Counted from the first letter of the stretch, positions 53,438 to 63,104 are shown. The stretch: DNA of 64,000 bases from Paraburkholderia sp. SOS3 (GCF_001922345.1 NZ_CP018811.1:1736001-1800000), one strand, 5' to 3'. Made by a program: numbers and translations. The notes: a model not told the origin generated them from the letters alone.

Positions 53438-53550
53438 GATACGAGACGCGCAACCGATGCATCAAACGGACCGATCGAGCGATCTCCGCTAAGCGCTGCT
53501 AGAAAGAGCCGCCGAAAGCAGCGCCGCGGCGCCGCGCTGCTTGCGCGTAC

Positions 53551-54504
53551 TCAACGCAGCGCTTCGACGAGCTTTTCGAGCTTGATCGCGTCGGCCGCGA
53601 ATGTGCGAATGCCTTCGGCGAGCTTTTCGCTGGCCATCGCTTCGTCGTTGACGAGGAAGCGGAACGACGGCTCGTCGACGGGCACGCGCGCGATTTCCGT
53701 ATTCTTGCTCGCATCGGGCGACAGCTTGCGCTCGACCTTGTCGGTGCTGTCGTGCAGCTTTTGCAGCAGATCGGGGCTGATCGTCAGCAGATCGCAGCCG
53801 GCCAGTTCGAGAATCTGGCTCGTCGTGCGGAAGCTCGCGCCCATCACTTCGGTCGGGTAACCGAACTTCTTGTAGTACGCGTAAATGCGGCGCACCGACT
53901 GTACGCCCGGGTCATTCGCGCCGCCGTCGCGTGCTTCGTCCCAGTTGCTGCCTGCGTTCTTCTTGTACCAGTCGTAAATTCGGCCGACGAATGGCGAGAT
54001 CAGCTGCGCACCCGCTTCGGCAGCGGCGACGGCCTGTGCGAGCGAGAACAGCAGCGTCATGTTGCAGTGGATGCCTTCCTTCTGCAGCACTTCGGCCGCG
54101 CGGATGCCTTCCCACGTCGACGCTAGCTTGATCAGCACGCGCGAGCGGTCGATGCCGGCGTCCTTGTACAGCTTGATGATCTCGTGTGCCTTGTCGATCG
54201 ACCCCTTCGTGTCGAACGACAGCCGTGCGTCGACTTCGGTCGAGACGCGGCCCGGCACGATCTTCAGAATCTCGGTGCCGAACGCGATCAGCAGATGGTC
54301 GATGATCGCGGACACCGGCTTCGACGAATGATCGCGCACGGTTTTTTCGAGCAGAGGCTTGTAGTCGTCCTTCTGCACGGCTTTCAGCACGAGCGATGGG
54401 TTAGTGGTCGCGTCTTGCGGCTTGTACTGCGCGAGTTGCTGGAAGTCGCCGGTATCGGCGACGACCTTCGTGAATTGCTTGAGCTGGTCGAGTGCAGTAG
54501 TCAT
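53551..54504 (-). CDS. tal: transaldolase
   Basis: 317 aa, as E. coli TalB. Moves a dihydroxyacetone unit from sedoheptulose-7-P to glyceraldehyde-3-P in the non-oxidative pentose phosphate pathway. Schiff-base Lys126 in [20 protein letters not shown]; also [60 protein letters not shown] and [17 protein letters not shown]. Start at [15 protein letters not shown]. Single gene on the minus strand. Confidence 0.96.
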   Translation of the reverse strand: MTTALDQLKQFTKVVADTGDFQQLAQYKPQDATTNPSLVLKAVQKDDYKPLLEKTVRDHSSKPVSAIIDHLLIAFGTEILKIVPGRVSTEVDARLSFDTKGSIDKAHEIIKLYKDAGIDRSRVLIKLASTWEGIRAAEVLQKEGIHCNMTLLFSLAQAVAAAEAGAQLISPFVGRIYDWYKKNAGSNWDEARDGGANDPGVQSVRRIYAYYKKFGYPTEVMGASFRTTSQILELAGCDLLTISPDLLQKLHDSTDKVERKLSPDASKNTEIARVPVDEPSFRFLVNDEAMASEKLAEGIRTFAADAIKLEKLVEALR

Positions 54505-54846
54505 ATCGAGCCTTTGAGGCGCATGCGCGCCGTGGTCAGAAAATGATGACGCTGCCGGTGCCGGTTGATTCCGACTGGCCGGCGGCAGCCGGTCATCCCG
54601 CAGGGTCCCGCAATGCCCGGGGCGGTACGGTGTTCGATGTCGGCGCCCAATGGACGCCAAACCTCACACGGAACGCCGCCCGATCCCTTCATTCTATGGC
54701 GGAACGCCAAACAATGGTTCGACTGATCGTGCGGGCCGCGTGCAGCGGGCGTTCGATGGACCCTCGGTGCTCACCTGGCGGCCCACGAGCGGCCGCCGCA
54801 CGTCACCGTTGGAGCGCATGGCGCGTGCCACGTCCTCACACCGGTT
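54505..54846. other. 342-bp intergenic stretch
   Basis: Between transaldolase and the benE-like gene, both minus strand. It should hold the tal promoter, but I find no clear -10/-35, hairpin or gene in it. Confidence 0.5.
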
Positions 54847-56070
54847 TCATCGCTTGCGCGCGTTCAGCACGATCTGCGTGAGCAGGCCCGCGACCAGTCC
54901 CCAGAACGCCGAACCGATCGACAGCAATGTAAGTCCCGACGCCGTCACCATGAACGTAACGAGCGCGGGCTCACGCTGCCTCGCGTCCTGCATCGCGTTT
55001 GTGAGGCCGCTCATGATCGAACCGAATAGCGCGAGCGCTGCCACCGACACGACGAGCGCCTTCGGCAGCGCCGCGAACAGCGCGGCGATCGTCGCGCCGA
55101 AGACACCGGCGATCAGGTAGAACACGCCGCACCAGAGTGCCGCGGTGTAGCGCTTCGTGCGGTCTTCGTGCGCCTCGCGGCCCGTGCAGATCGCGGCCGT
55201 GAGCGCCGCGAGATTGATGCCGTGCGAGCCGAACGGCGCGAGCACGAGCGATGCGAGGCCCGTGGTCGCGATCAGCGGCGACGACGGCGTCGTATAGCCA
55301 TCCGCGCGCAATACCGCGATGCCCGGCACGTTTTGCGATGCCATCGCCACGACGAACAGCGGAATGCCGATGCTCACGATGGCGGACAGCGAAAATGCGG
55401 GCATCGTCAGCACGGGATGCGCGAGCGCGATGCGCAAGCGGCTGAAGTCGAGCAGGCCCAGGCCGCCCGCGACCAGGGTGCCGACCACGAGCGTGGTGAC
55501 GATCGCATAGCGAGGCGCGATGCGCTTCATGACGAGGTATGCGAAGAACATCGCGAGCACGAGGGCGGTCTGATATTGCGCGGCGCGGAAAATTTCGATG
55601 CCGATTTCGAACAGAATGCCCGCGAGCAGCGCCGACGCGATGCCGGCGGGAATCTTTTTCATCAGCGCATCGAACCAGCCGGTCAATCCGACGGCGGTGA
55701 GCAGCAGCGCGCACGCGACAAATGCGCCGATGGCCTGCGCATAGGCGACATGCGGCAGCGACGCAATGAGCAGCGCGGCGCCAGGCGTCGACCACGCGAT
55801 GACGATCGGCGCGCGATAGCGTAACGAGAGACCGATCGTGCAGAGCCCCATGCCGATCGACAGCGCCCAGAGCCACGACGAAATCTGCGCGTCGCTCAGA
55901 TGCGCGGCCTGGCCGGCCTGGAACATCAGCACGAGCGAACTCGTGTAGCCGGTCATCATCGCGACGAAGCCCGCGACGAGCGCCGATAGGGACGTATCGG
56001 CGAACGGCTTCAGCGGTTTCAGCGGTGCAGGGGTTTCCGACGACAGGTCGGAAGACGAGGGTGTGCTCAT
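54847..56070 (-). CDS. benzoate/H+ symporter BenE-family transporter
   Basis: 407 aa from MSTPSSSDLSSE; eleven or twelve hydrophobic segments. BenE family pattern: LSALVAGFVAMMTGYTSSLVLMFQAGQAA, WSTPGAALLIASLP, GWFDALMKKIPAGIASALLAGILFEIG, SQNVPGIAVLRADGY, APFGSHGINLAALTAAICTGREAHED. Proton-driven aromatic acid uptake is the type activity. No ben catabolic genes adjoin it, so benzoate as substrate is not certain. An in-frame ATG at 56139 is possible but precedes a polar stretch. Confidence 0.92.
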   Translation of the reverse strand: MSTPSSSDLSSETPAPLKPLKPFADTSLSALVAGFVAMMTGYTSSLVLMFQAGQAAHLSDAQISSWLWALSIGMGLCTIGLSLRYRAPIVIAWSTPGAALLIASLPHVAYAQAIGAFVACALLLTAVGLTGWFDALMKKIPAGIASALLAGILFEIGIEIFRAAQYQTALVLAMFFAYLVMKRIAPRYAIVTTLVVGTLVAGGLGLLDFSRLRIALAHPVLTMPAFSLSAIVSIGIPLFVVAMASQNVPGIAVLRADGYTTPSSPLIATTGLASLVLAPFGSHGINLAALTAAICTGREAHEDRTKRYTAALWCGVFYLIAGVFGATIAALFAALPKALVVSVAALALFGSIMSGLTNAMQDARQREPALVTFMVTASGLTLLSIGSAFWGLVAGLLTQIVLNARKR

Positions 56071-56206
56071 GCGGAATACCGGCTGTCGTTGTTTTTTGTT
56101 GCGCGATTGATACGGATTCGCACAGAAATAGTGCGGCATTCTGCCGCATTTCGCAGCGTTTGTGACCCCGGGATAGTCCCGGACGGCTGCCTTGCGCCGG
56201 CTATCG

Positions 56207-57382
56207 CTACTTGCTCAGTACGCGCATCGCCGCTTCGAGCCCCGCGAGCGTAAGCGGGTACATCCGGTGCCCGAGCACTTCGCGAATCACCGACACCGAC
56301 TGCCGGTACTCCCATAGCCCCTCCGGTTCCGGATTGAGCCACGCGAAGTGCGGGAAATGATCGGCGAGACGCCGCAGCCACACGGCACCCGCTTCGTGAT
56401 TGTTGTACTCGACCGAACCGCCCGGCTGCAGCACTTCGTACGGACTCATCGTCGCATCGCCGACGAAGATCAGCTTGTAGTCGGCCGAAAACCTGTGCAG
56501 CACATCCCACGTCGGCGTGCGCTCGGTGTGGCGGCGGCGATTGTTCTTCCACAGGAAGTCGTACACGCAATTGTGAAAGTAGTAGAACTCGAGATGCTTG
56601 AATTCGGCCTTGGCGGCCGAAAAGAGCTCTTCCGTGCGTTTGATGTGGTCGTCCATCGAGCCGCCGACGTCGAGCAGCATCAGCACCTTCACGTTGTTGT
56701 GCCGCTGCGGCACCATCTTGAGGTCGAGCCAGCCGGCATTGGCCGCCGTGCTGCGGATCGTGTCGGGCAAATCGAGTTCTTCGGCCGCGCCTTCACGCGC
56801 GAAGCGGCGCAGCCGCCGCAGGGCGACCTTGATATTGCGTGTGCCGATTTCGACCTGATCGTCGTAGTCGCGATACGCGCGCGCTTCCCACACCTTGACC
56901 GCGCTGCGGTTGCCCGCCGTGTCGCCGCCGATGCGGATGCCTTCCGGGTTGTAGCCGCCGTTGCCGAACGGCGACGTGCCGCCCGTGCCGATCCATTTGC
57001 CGCCGCCTTCATGACGGCCTTTCTGCTCGTCGAAGACTTCCTTCAGGCGCTTCATCAGCTGGTCGAGGCCGCCGAGCGCCTCGATCTGCGCCTTTTCCTC
57101 GGGCGTCAGATCGCGTTTCATCTTTTTCGCGAGCCAGTCGTCGGGCAGATCGAGCGCGAGCGACGCGGTCTGTTCGATGCCCTTGAAGTACTCGCCGAAC
57201 GCCTGGTCGAACTTGTCGAAGTACTGCTCGTCCTTCACGAGCGTCATGCGCGACAGGTAGTAGAACTCGTCGAGCGACGGCTCGATGACTTGCGCTTTCA
57301 GCGCTTCGAGCAGCGTCAGATACTCCTTCACCGAAACCGGCAGCTTCGCCGCGCGCAGCGAGTAGAAGAAGTCGATCAGCAT
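56207..57382 (-). CDS. VWA domain protein, CoxE type
   Basis: 391 aa. N-terminal helical half, then a von Willebrand A domain with MIDAS-like LLDVGGSMDDHIKRTEEL, where the first Ser of the usual DxSxS is Gly, and a downstream FVGDATMSPYEV Asp. Cytosolic. Such proteins work with a MoxR AAA+ ATPase to assemble or activate cofactor enzymes. The MoxR gene lies 31 bp upstream in the same direction. A target enzyme is not evident in the window. Confidence 0.92.
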   Translation of the reverse strand: MLIDFFYSLRAAKLPVSVKEYLTLLEALKAQVIEPSLDEFYYLSRMTLVKDEQYFDKFDQAFGEYFKGIEQTASLALDLPDDWLAKKMKRDLTPEEKAQIEALGGLDQLMKRLKEVFDEQKGRHEGGGKWIGTGGTSPFGNGGYNPEGIRIGGDTAGNRSAVKVWEARAYRDYDDQVEIGTRNIKVALRRLRRFAREGAAEELDLPDTIRSTAANAGWLDLKMVPQRHNNVKVLMLLDVGGSMDDHIKRTEELFSAAKAEFKHLEFYYFHNCVYDFLWKNNRRRHTERTPTWDVLHRFSADYKLIFVGDATMSPYEVLQPGGSVEYNNHEAGAVWLRRLADHFPHFAWLNPEPEGLWEYRQSVSVIREVLGHRMYPLTLAGLEAAMRVLSK

Positions 57383-57413
57383 GTCGGGTTCTCCGCGGCG
57401 GGTGCGCGCACGC

Positions 57414-58256
57414 TTACCGATTGTTGCGGTTCATGAACACGAGGCGCTCGAACAGCGCGACGTCCTGCTCGTTCTTCAGGAGCGCACCGGCGAGCGGCGG
57501 CACGATCTGCTTGTGATCGGTCGAACGCAGCGCCTCGGGCGGAATGTCTTCGGCGAGCAGCAGCTTGAGCCAGTCGAGCAGTTCGGATGTCGACGGCTTC
57601 TTCTTCAGGCCCGAGACGTTGCGCAGTTCGTAGAAGCTTTCGAGCGCCGCGCGCAGCAGTTCCTGCTTGATGCCGGGATAGTGGACCTCGACGATCTGCT
57701 GCATCGTCGCCGGATCGGGGAACTTGATGTAGTGGAAAAAGCAGCGGCGCAGGAACGCGTCCGGCAGTTCTTTTTCGTTGTTCGACGTGATGATGACGAG
57801 CGGCCGCTCCTTCGCCTTCACGAGTTCGCGCGTCTCGTACACGTAGAATTCCATGCGATCGAGTTCGCGCAGCAGATCGTTCGGAAACTCGATGTCGGCC
57901 TTGTCGATTTCGTCGATCAGCAACACCGTCTGGCGGTCCGCTTCGAACGACTGCCACAACACACCTTTCACGATGTAATTGCGAATATCCTTCACGCGCT
58001 CGTCGCCGAGCTGGGAATCGCGCAGACGCGAGACCGCGTCGTATTCGTAGAGGCCTTGCTGCGCTTTCGTGGTCGATTTGATGTGCCACTGCATAAGCGG
58101 CTTGCCGAGCGCGGCCGCGACTTCCTCGGCGAGCATCGTCTTGCCGGTGCCGGGTTCGCCCTTGATCAGAAGCGGGCGCTTCAGCGTCATCGCGGCGTTG
58201 ACCGCGAGCTTGAGGTCGTCGGTGGCGACGTATTGCGAGGAGCCTTCGAAACGCAT
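57414..58256 (-). CDS. MoxR family AAA+ ATPase
   Basis: 280 aa. Walker A GEPGTGKT at 33-40, Walker B in TVLLIDEIDKADIEFPNDLLREL, sensor region VIITSNNEKELPDAFLRRCFFHYIKFP. Starts at MRFEGSSQYVATDDL. Chaperone-like ATPase of the MoxR subfamily, paired with the VWA gene 31 bp downstream. Divergent from the cytochrome c genes across a 506-bp gap. Confidence 0.95.
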   Translation of the reverse strand: MRFEGSSQYVATDDLKLAVNAAMTLKRPLLIKGEPGTGKTMLAEEVAAALGKPLMQWHIKSTTKAQQGLYEYDAVSRLRDSQLGDERVKDIRNYIVKGVLWQSFEADRQTVLLIDEIDKADIEFPNDLLRELDRMEFYVYETRELVKAKERPLVIITSNNEKELPDAFLRRCFFHYIKFPDPATMQQIVEVHYPGIKQELLRAALESFYELRNVSGLKKKPSTSELLDWLKLLLAEDIPPEALRSTDHKQIVPPLAGALLKNEQDVALFERLVFMNRNNR

Positions 58257-58485
58257 GACAGGACGCTCGTGCGGGGAAAATCCCAGTATAAGTCAGATGG
58301 GCTGGCGGCTTTGGCCATGCGGGCTTATCGTCTCGCGATGCCCGGGCGCGATGTGTCGCATGAATATGCGGCCGCGTTCGGGCAGGCATTGAGGGCGCAC
58401 GCAGGCCACGCGCAAGCCTCGGGCCGCGCATGGCAGGCCGGCGCAGTCCCTGTCCGTCCGGTGGACGCCCGGCGCGGCGTCTTGG

Positions 58486-58553
58486 TACAATTGGGCCGAT
58501 TTTTTTGGCCTGCGTGGCGATCGACAAAAAGCGGCGTGGGCCGCCGCTTTTTT
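58486..58553 (+). ncRNA. candidate short transcript or attenuator with intrinsic terminator
   Basis: An extended -10 (TGG TACAAT, 58483-58491) is followed, 35 bases on, by an 11-bp perfect hairpin AAAAAGCGGCG/CGCCGCTTTTT (58526-58552, 5-nt loop) with a T-run. This would give an RNA of ~55 nt ending near 58553 in the divergent gap between moxR and the cytochrome c gene, where neither gene needs a terminator. Either a small RNA or a leader attenuator for the cytochrome genes 210 bp downstream. Confidence 0.35.
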
Positions 58554-58762
58554 GAGCGCCCGTTTTTTGAGGCCATGAGTCGGGGCTATATTCGGGGTCA
58601 TGATTCGGGAGCTTGTATGTCGTGCACGGCGCGTTGTGCACTGCGTCGCGGGCGTACATCGGGGTTCGGTTCTGTGTCGTTGCGCTGCGCCCTCGATAAG
58701 TGTCTTCGTATTTGTGCCTTCGTTTTTTGCGCCATTTCCCCTCAAGCCAGGTTACAAGAGCT

Positions 58763-59131
58763 ATGAAAAAATTCGTCGGCAAACACGTCGTGATCGCAGC
58801 GCTGGCGGGCATCGCGGGCCTCGCGGCCACTGCCCACGCAGCGGACGTCGTCGGCAACGCGAAAGCGGGCCAGGGCAAGGTCGCGATGTGCATCGGCTGC
58901 CACGGCATCCCCGACTACCGGACCGCTTACCCGGAGGTGTACCGGGTACCGATTCTCGGCGGCCAGAACGAACAGTATCTGCGCAACGCGCTGCATGCCT
59001 ACAAGAAGGGCGACCGCCATTTCGACACGATGCGCGCCGTCGCGACCTCGCTCTCGGATCAGGACATCGCGGACATCGCGGCCTACTACGCGGCGCAAAC
59101 CGCCACTTCGAAGAACAACCCCGACAAATGA
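58763..59131 (+). CDS. small mono-haem cytochrome c
   Basis: 122 aa. Signal peptide MKKFVGKHVVIAALAGIAGLAATAHA, one haem site CIGCH, then a c4/c553-like body (GGQNEQYLRNALHAYKKGDRHFDTMRAVATSLSDQDIADIAAYYA) with a Met ligand in DTMRAV. Periplasmic electron carrier. Followed after 73 bp by a second cytochrome of the same class, probably co-transcribed, jointly resembling the two halves of a c4-type carrier. Confidence 0.93.
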   Translation: MKKFVGKHVVIAALAGIAGLAATAHAADVVGNAKAGQGKVAMCIGCHGIPDYRTAYPEVYRVPILGGQNEQYLRNALHAYKKGDRHFDTMRAVATSLSDQDIADIAAYYAAQTATSKNNPDK

Positions 59132-59204
59132 CCGGCCGCGCCTGCTTTACCAGCCGTTTGGGCACAGTCGCACGGTCATTCCGCTACGCGGGCCAGGAGA
59201 ATTC

Positions 59205-59591
59205 ATGAAGAAGCACCCACACCCCCTCCACACGATGTTCAAGATCGCATGCGCGTCGTTGGCGTTCGCGGGTTTCGTCGTCGCTTCGACTGCGGCGCAG
59301 GCGGCCGACGCGGACAACGGCAAGAACCTCGTGGCAAGCCATAACTGCGCGGCCTGCCACGGCGCGCAACTGAACAACCCGGTGAGCCCCGAGTATCCGA
59401 AACTCGCGGGGCAGCATGCCGACTACCTGTACTGGGCGATGCGCCAGTATCAGATGGGCACCGGCAATCCGCACCTCGGCCGCAACAACCCGATCATGCA
59501 GGCGCAGGTGCAGAGCCTGTCGCTGAACGACATGAAGGACATCGCCGCTTATATCGAATCGCTGAAGGGTAGTCTGGTCGAGAAGAAGTAA
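59205..59591 (+). CDS. small mono-haem cytochrome c, second copy
   Basis: 128 aa. Signal peptide (MFKIACASLAFAGFVVASTAAQA), haem site CAACH and c553-like body (YPKLAGQHADYLYWAMRQYQMGTGNPHLGRNNPIMQAQVQSLSLNDMKDIAAYIESL) with Met ligand in NPIMQAQ. Periplasmic electron transfer, partner probably a terminal oxidase. AGGAG eight bases before the ATG. A strong terminator follows at 59652. Confidence 0.93.
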   Translation: MKKHPHPLHTMFKIACASLAFAGFVVASTAAQAADADNGKNLVASHNCAACHGAQLNNPVSPEYPKLAGQHADYLYWAMRQYQMGTGNPHLGRNNPIMQAQVQSLSLNDMKDIAAYIESLKGSLVEKK

Positions 59592-59651
59592 GCGTTGCGC
59601 CGGTGAGCCGGGGCTGCTAGCCGTGGCAGCGGCTTCGACTGCGATCAAATG

Positions 59652-59684
59652 AAAACACCCCGCTTTGGCGGGGTGTTTGTTTTT
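59652..59684 (+). terminator. bidirectional terminator after the cytochrome pair
   Basis: Perfect 11-bp stem AAACACCCCGC/GCGGGGTGTTT with TTTG loop, then GTTTTT; A-rich on the other side, serving the convergent DUF1841 gene too. Confidence 0.9.
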
Positions 59685-59717
59685 GGGGCGGCCGCCGCCA
59701 GCGCTTGCTGCGTTCGA

Positions 59718-60152
59718 TCAATCGCGCGACGCGCGGCGCTCGATCCGCTGCAGGTACGCATCCGTATCGGGTGGCGTGTTCGTGCGCTGCGCTTCCCAGA
59801 TCGTTTCGCCGAGACACTCCATGATTTCGTGCTGCGCGTCGTGCGTCGAGCCGAGTCGCGCGGCGAGCCGCTCGTGCGCCGCGCGAATGCCGGGCGGCTG
59901 GTCGATCGACAATTGCTCGCTGATCGCAAGGTGCATCGACAGATGCAGAAACGGATTCGTCTGGCCGCGCTCGGGCGAATAGTCGTGTGTGTTCGCTGCG
60001 TCGGGATCGCCCAGATCGGTGTGATATTCCGGGTGCTCGACGATCCAGTCCGCCGCGATCGATTCGAGCGGCGTGAGGATTTCGCCCGCGCGCTGCTTGC
60101 GCCAGGTGTCGGTGAAAAAACGTCGGACTTCTTCGCGGCTGGGAGTGAACAT
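59718..60152 (-). CDS. DUF1841 family protein
   Basis: 144 aa. Begins MFTPSREEVRRFFTDTWRKQRAGEILTPLE; central HDYSPERGQTNPFLHLSMHLAISEQLSIDQPPGIR and HEIMECLGETIWEAQR match DUF1841, a betaproteobacterial family of unknown function. Soluble. Several His in NPFLHLSMHL and DAQHEIMECL could bind a metal, by inference. Convergent with the cytochrome genes. Confidence 0.92.
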   Translation of the reverse strand: MFTPSREEVRRFFTDTWRKQRAGEILTPLESIAADWIVEHPEYHTDLGDPDAANTHDYSPERGQTNPFLHLSMHLAISEQLSIDQPPGIRAAHERLAARLGSTHDAQHEIMECLGETIWEAQRTNTPPDTDAYLQRIERRASRD

Positions 60153-60361
60153 CGGCGGTGGTCAGAGCAAAAAGCAGGGTCGGCAAAGACAAATACACGA
60201 CACGATACGGTCATGCGCGGGACGTTGCGACACAAGTATCGCGGTGCGGCGACATCGCGCGCAGGCGTTTATTTTACGCCGCGGCCCCAGAGCGCGCCGA
60301 CGCTCGCGAACGCGTGCACAAAGCCGCGCACATCCGCCCAAAGCGATGATGCTCGTGCGCT

Positions 60362-61006
60362 TCAGAGATCGGGCGGCGGCGTTTTCGGCTTGAACTCGCA
60401 AAGCGGTTCGATCACGCAGTGCCAGCATTCGGGCCGGCGCGCCTTGCACACATAGCGGCCGTGCAGAATCAGCCAGTGATGCGCGTCGTGCCTGAACTCG
60501 GCCGGCGTGAATTTCTCGAGCGCGGCTTCGACGGCGCGCACGTCCTTGCCTGGCGCAAGACCGGTTCGATTCGCAACCCGAAAGATGTGCGTATCGACGG
60601 CGATCGTCGGATGACCGAACGCCGTGTTCAACACGACATTGGCCGTCTTGCGGCCGACGCCAGGCAGGCTTTCGAGCGCTTCGCGCTCGGCCGGTACTTC
60701 GCCGTCGTACTGGTCGATCAGGATCTTGCATGCCGCGATCACGTTCTTCGCCTTGGTGCGGTAGAGGCCGATCGTCCTGATGTAGTCGGCGACCCCCTCT
60801 TCGCCGAGCTTGACGATTTTCTGCGGCGTGTTCGCGACCGGAAACATCCTGCGCATCGCCTTGTTGACCGACACGTCCGTTGCTTGCGCCGACAACATCA
60901 CGGCGATCAGCAGTTCGAACGGCGTCGTGTATTCGAGCTCCGTCGTCGGATGGGGATTCAGGCTTCGCAGCGTCTCGTAGATCGCTCGGCGTTTATTCGC
61001 GTTCAT
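60362..61006 (-). CDS. nth: endonuclease III
   Basis: 214 aa. Bifunctional DNA glycosylase/AP lyase for oxidised pyrimidines. Helix-hairpin-helix LPGVGRKTANVVL with catalytic Lys120, Asp138 in VDTHIFR, and a 4Fe-4S loop Cys187-x6-Cys194-x2-Cys197-x5-Cys203; all numbers coincide with E. coli Nth. It follows rsxB by 18 bp, so they form one transcript, echoing E. coli rsxABCDGE-nth. Confidence 0.96.
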   Translation of the reverse strand: MNANKRRAIYETLRSLNPHPTTELEYTTPFELLIAVMLSAQATDVSVNKAMRRMFPVANTPQKIVKLGEEGVADYIRTIGLYRTKAKNVIAACKILIDQYDGEVPAEREALESLPGVGRKTANVVLNTAFGHPTIAVDTHIFRVANRTGLAPGKDVRAVEAALEKFTPAEFRHDAHHWLILHGRYVCKARRPECWHCVIEPLCEFKPKTPPPDL

Positions 61007-61024
61007 GCGGAAGGGGCGGCGTTT

Positions 61025-62008
61025 CTAGCGCTTCGGGTTCGAGTGGTCGGGAGCGGGGTTCGTGCCGTTATCGCGGCGTTCGCCGTCGCTGCGAGGTGCT
61101 TCGCCGTCCGATGCATTGTCGTTGCGCGGCGCACCGGTTTCATCCTCGATGCCGAGGCGCCGGCGGCGTGCTTCGGCTGCGTCGATCTGCGCCTGCACGT
61201 CGGCACTGACGTTCGCGGTGTTCTGCGGGCCTTGGCCCTTCGCCTGCATTTCCTCTTTCTTCTTTCGCGCACGCTCGAGCGCGGCTTCGATGACCGCGCG
61301 TTTTTTTGCGTTGGCGTCCGCGTTCGCGTCCGCCGCGGGCGATGCTGTGCCCGTCTCTCGCGGCGGCGCGCCTGCAGGTGTGGTGTGAACATCGGCTGGG
61401 GTGGCGCCGGCCGCATTGCCTGCTCCGCTGCTGGCAGTGCCGGCAGCCGCGCTTCCTGCCGCTGAGCGTCGCGCTGCCGCGCGCGCTTCGGCCGCCTCTC
61501 GTTCGCGATCGAGCCGCGCAAGCCGCCGGTGGTAACGCTCGCGCGCCGCGTCGGCCTGCGGCTGGCTCCATGCGTCCCAACCGGTCGCGTCGCCGGTTAC
61601 CGGAATCATTGCGATGCAGTCGACGGGGCAGGGCGGCACGCATAGATCGCACCCGGTGCAGAGCTCGGCGACGATCGTATGCATCTGCTTTGCCGCGCCG
61701 ACGATGGCATCGACGGGACACGCCTGCATGCACAGCGTGCAGCCGATGCACAGGTTTTCGTCGATAAAGGCGACGGGCCGCGGCCGTTCGATGCCGTTGT
61801 CCGGATTGAGCGGAATGACCGGTTTGCCGAGCAGCGCCGCGAGCCGCGCAATGCCCTGCACGCCGCCGGGCGGGCACTGGTTGTAGTTCGCGCTGCCGTC
61901 TGCGATGGCTTGCGCATACGGGCGGCAACCGTGGTAGCCGCACTTCGTGCATTGCGTCTGCGGGAGCAGATCTTCGATGCGGTCTGCGAGTGTTTTCGAA
62001 TCAGTCAC
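61025..62008 (-). CDS. rsxB: RsxB/RnfB-like ferredoxin protein with long C-terminal tail
   Basis: 327 aa (E. coli RsxB 192). Residues 1-75: Fe-S domain with [13 protein letters not shown] and NQCPPGG. Then two 4Fe-4S ferredoxin motifs, [16 protein letters not shown] and [16 protein letters not shown]. After ~155 a long Ala/Arg-rich tail, including [17 protein letters not shown], which resembles the C-terminal repeats of RsxC. The usual N-terminal membrane helix is missing, so it should be cytosolic or bound to other subunits. No rsxACDGE genes lie near; nth follows. In E. coli, Rsx reduces SoxR; here the electron partner is unknown. Confidence 0.93.
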   Translation of the reverse strand: MTDSKTLADRIEDLLPQTQCTKCGYHGCRPYAQAIADGSANYNQCPPGGVQGIARLAALLGKPVIPLNPDNGIERPRPVAFIDENLCIGCTLCMQACPVDAIVGAAKQMHTIVAELCTGCDLCVPPCPVDCIAMIPVTGDATGWDAWSQPQADAARERYHRRLARLDREREAAEARAAARRSAAGSAAAGTASSGAGNAAGATPADVHTTPAGAPPRETGTASPAADANADANAKKRAVIEAALERARKKKEEMQAKGQGPQNTANVSADVQAQIDAAEARRRRLGIEDETGAPRNDNASDGEAPRSDGERRDNGTNPAPDHSNPKR

Positions 62009-62207
62009 GGTGACGTGGTCGGGACTTGCTGCTGCGATTCATCGATGCTCCGCGGTGCGGTGACTGGCGGCATGCGCGTCGCGTGTGGTTTGGTTCGTTG
62101 TTTCCGTGCGACTCAATGCGATGCCGGCGTTGTGCGAGGTACTTCCGCCGCGCGCGGCTTATGCGACAAGGTTTTCGCCGAATTCGCATTATCGCCGATT
62201 TCCCCAG

Positions 62208-62235
62208 TTGCCATTACGAAAGCATGTGCCATAAT
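62208..62235 (+). promoter_or_regulatory. candidate promoter of the TetR gene
   Basis: TTGCCA (62208-62213), 16-bp spacer, CATAAT (62230-62235), 143 bp before the start codon. It is the only clear element in the 370-bp divergent gap between rsxB and the regulator. Confidence 0.4.
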
Positions 62236-62378
62236 CGAAGCGCTTTACGAATGACCGCAGGACGGTGTCTCCCACCAACCAGCCCGCGCAACGCCGCCAT
62301 GCCGCTTCGACCAGGAAGCCCGGCCATGAAGCTGGCGGTGTGAATCGGAATACGCGGCTCACGAAGCACGTTGCCACC

Positions 62379-63011
62379 ATGAATCAGCCGAAAATCAAAA
62401 GAGATCCTGAAGGCACCCGTCGCCGTATTCTGCTCGCGGCGGCCGAGGAGTTTGCGAATGGTGGGTTGTTCGGCGCACGCGTCGATCAGATTGCCCGCCG
62501 CGCGGAAACCAACGAACGCATGCTCTATTACTACTTCGGTAGCAAGGAGCAACTGTTCACCGCAGTACTCGAACACGCATTCAGCGCGCTCACCGAAGCC
62601 GAGCGCACGCTCGACCTCGCAGGCGTCGCGCCGGTCGAAGCGATCACGCGTCTCGCGCATTTCGTGTGGGACTACTATCGCGATCACCCGGAACTGCTGC
62701 GGCTCATCAACAACGAAAATCTGCACGAGGCGCGATATATGCGGAAGTCGACGCGTATTCGCGAGATGATCTCACCGATCGTCGCCACGCTCGGCGGCAT
62801 TCTCGAGCGCGGTCAGCGTGCGGGGTTGTTTCGTACGAACGTCGACCCATTGCGTTTTTACGTGACGCTCTCCGGCATGGGGTACTACATCGTGTCGAAC
62901 CGCTTCACGCTCGAAGCGACGCTCGCGCGCGACTTCAGTTCGGCTGCGGAACGCAGCGAGATGATCCAGATGAACACCGAAATTCTGCTCGCGTATCTGC
63001 TGCGACGTTGA
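62379..63011 (+). CDS. TetR family transcriptional regulator
   Basis: 210 aa from MNQPKIKRDPEGTRRRIL. N-terminal HTH: ILLAAAEEFANGGLFGARVDQIARRAETNERMLYYYFGSKEQLFTAVLEH, a classical TetR domain. C-terminal ligand domain with WDYYRDHPELLRLINNEN, of the TetR_C_41-like type. Cytosolic, probably a repressor responding to a small molecule. Convergent with the PHA depolymerase gene and divergent from rsxB; the target is unknown. Confidence 0.92.
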   Translation: MNQPKIKRDPEGTRRRILLAAAEEFANGGLFGARVDQIARRAETNERMLYYYFGSKEQLFTAVLEHAFSALTEAERTLDLAGVAPVEAITRLAHFVWDYYRDHPELLRLINNENLHEARYMRKSTRIREMISPIVATLGGILERGQRAGLFRTNVDPLRFYVTLSGMGYYIVSNRFTLEATLARDFSSAAERSEMIQMNTEILLAYLLRR

Positions 63012-63068
63012 TCTCGCGTGCGCGCCGTTGCCGGCGAAGCGACGAGCAGAGCGCGCACTGCAGAGACA

Positions 63069-63104
63069 AAAACGGCGACGCCTCATGGAGGTGTCGCCGT
63101 TTTA
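63069..63104 (+). terminator. bidirectional terminator between the TetR and phaZ genes
   Basis: 16-bp stem (AAAACGGCGAC plus CCTC, one G-U) with ATG loop, ending in TTTTA; A-run on the other arm. Confidence 0.85.
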
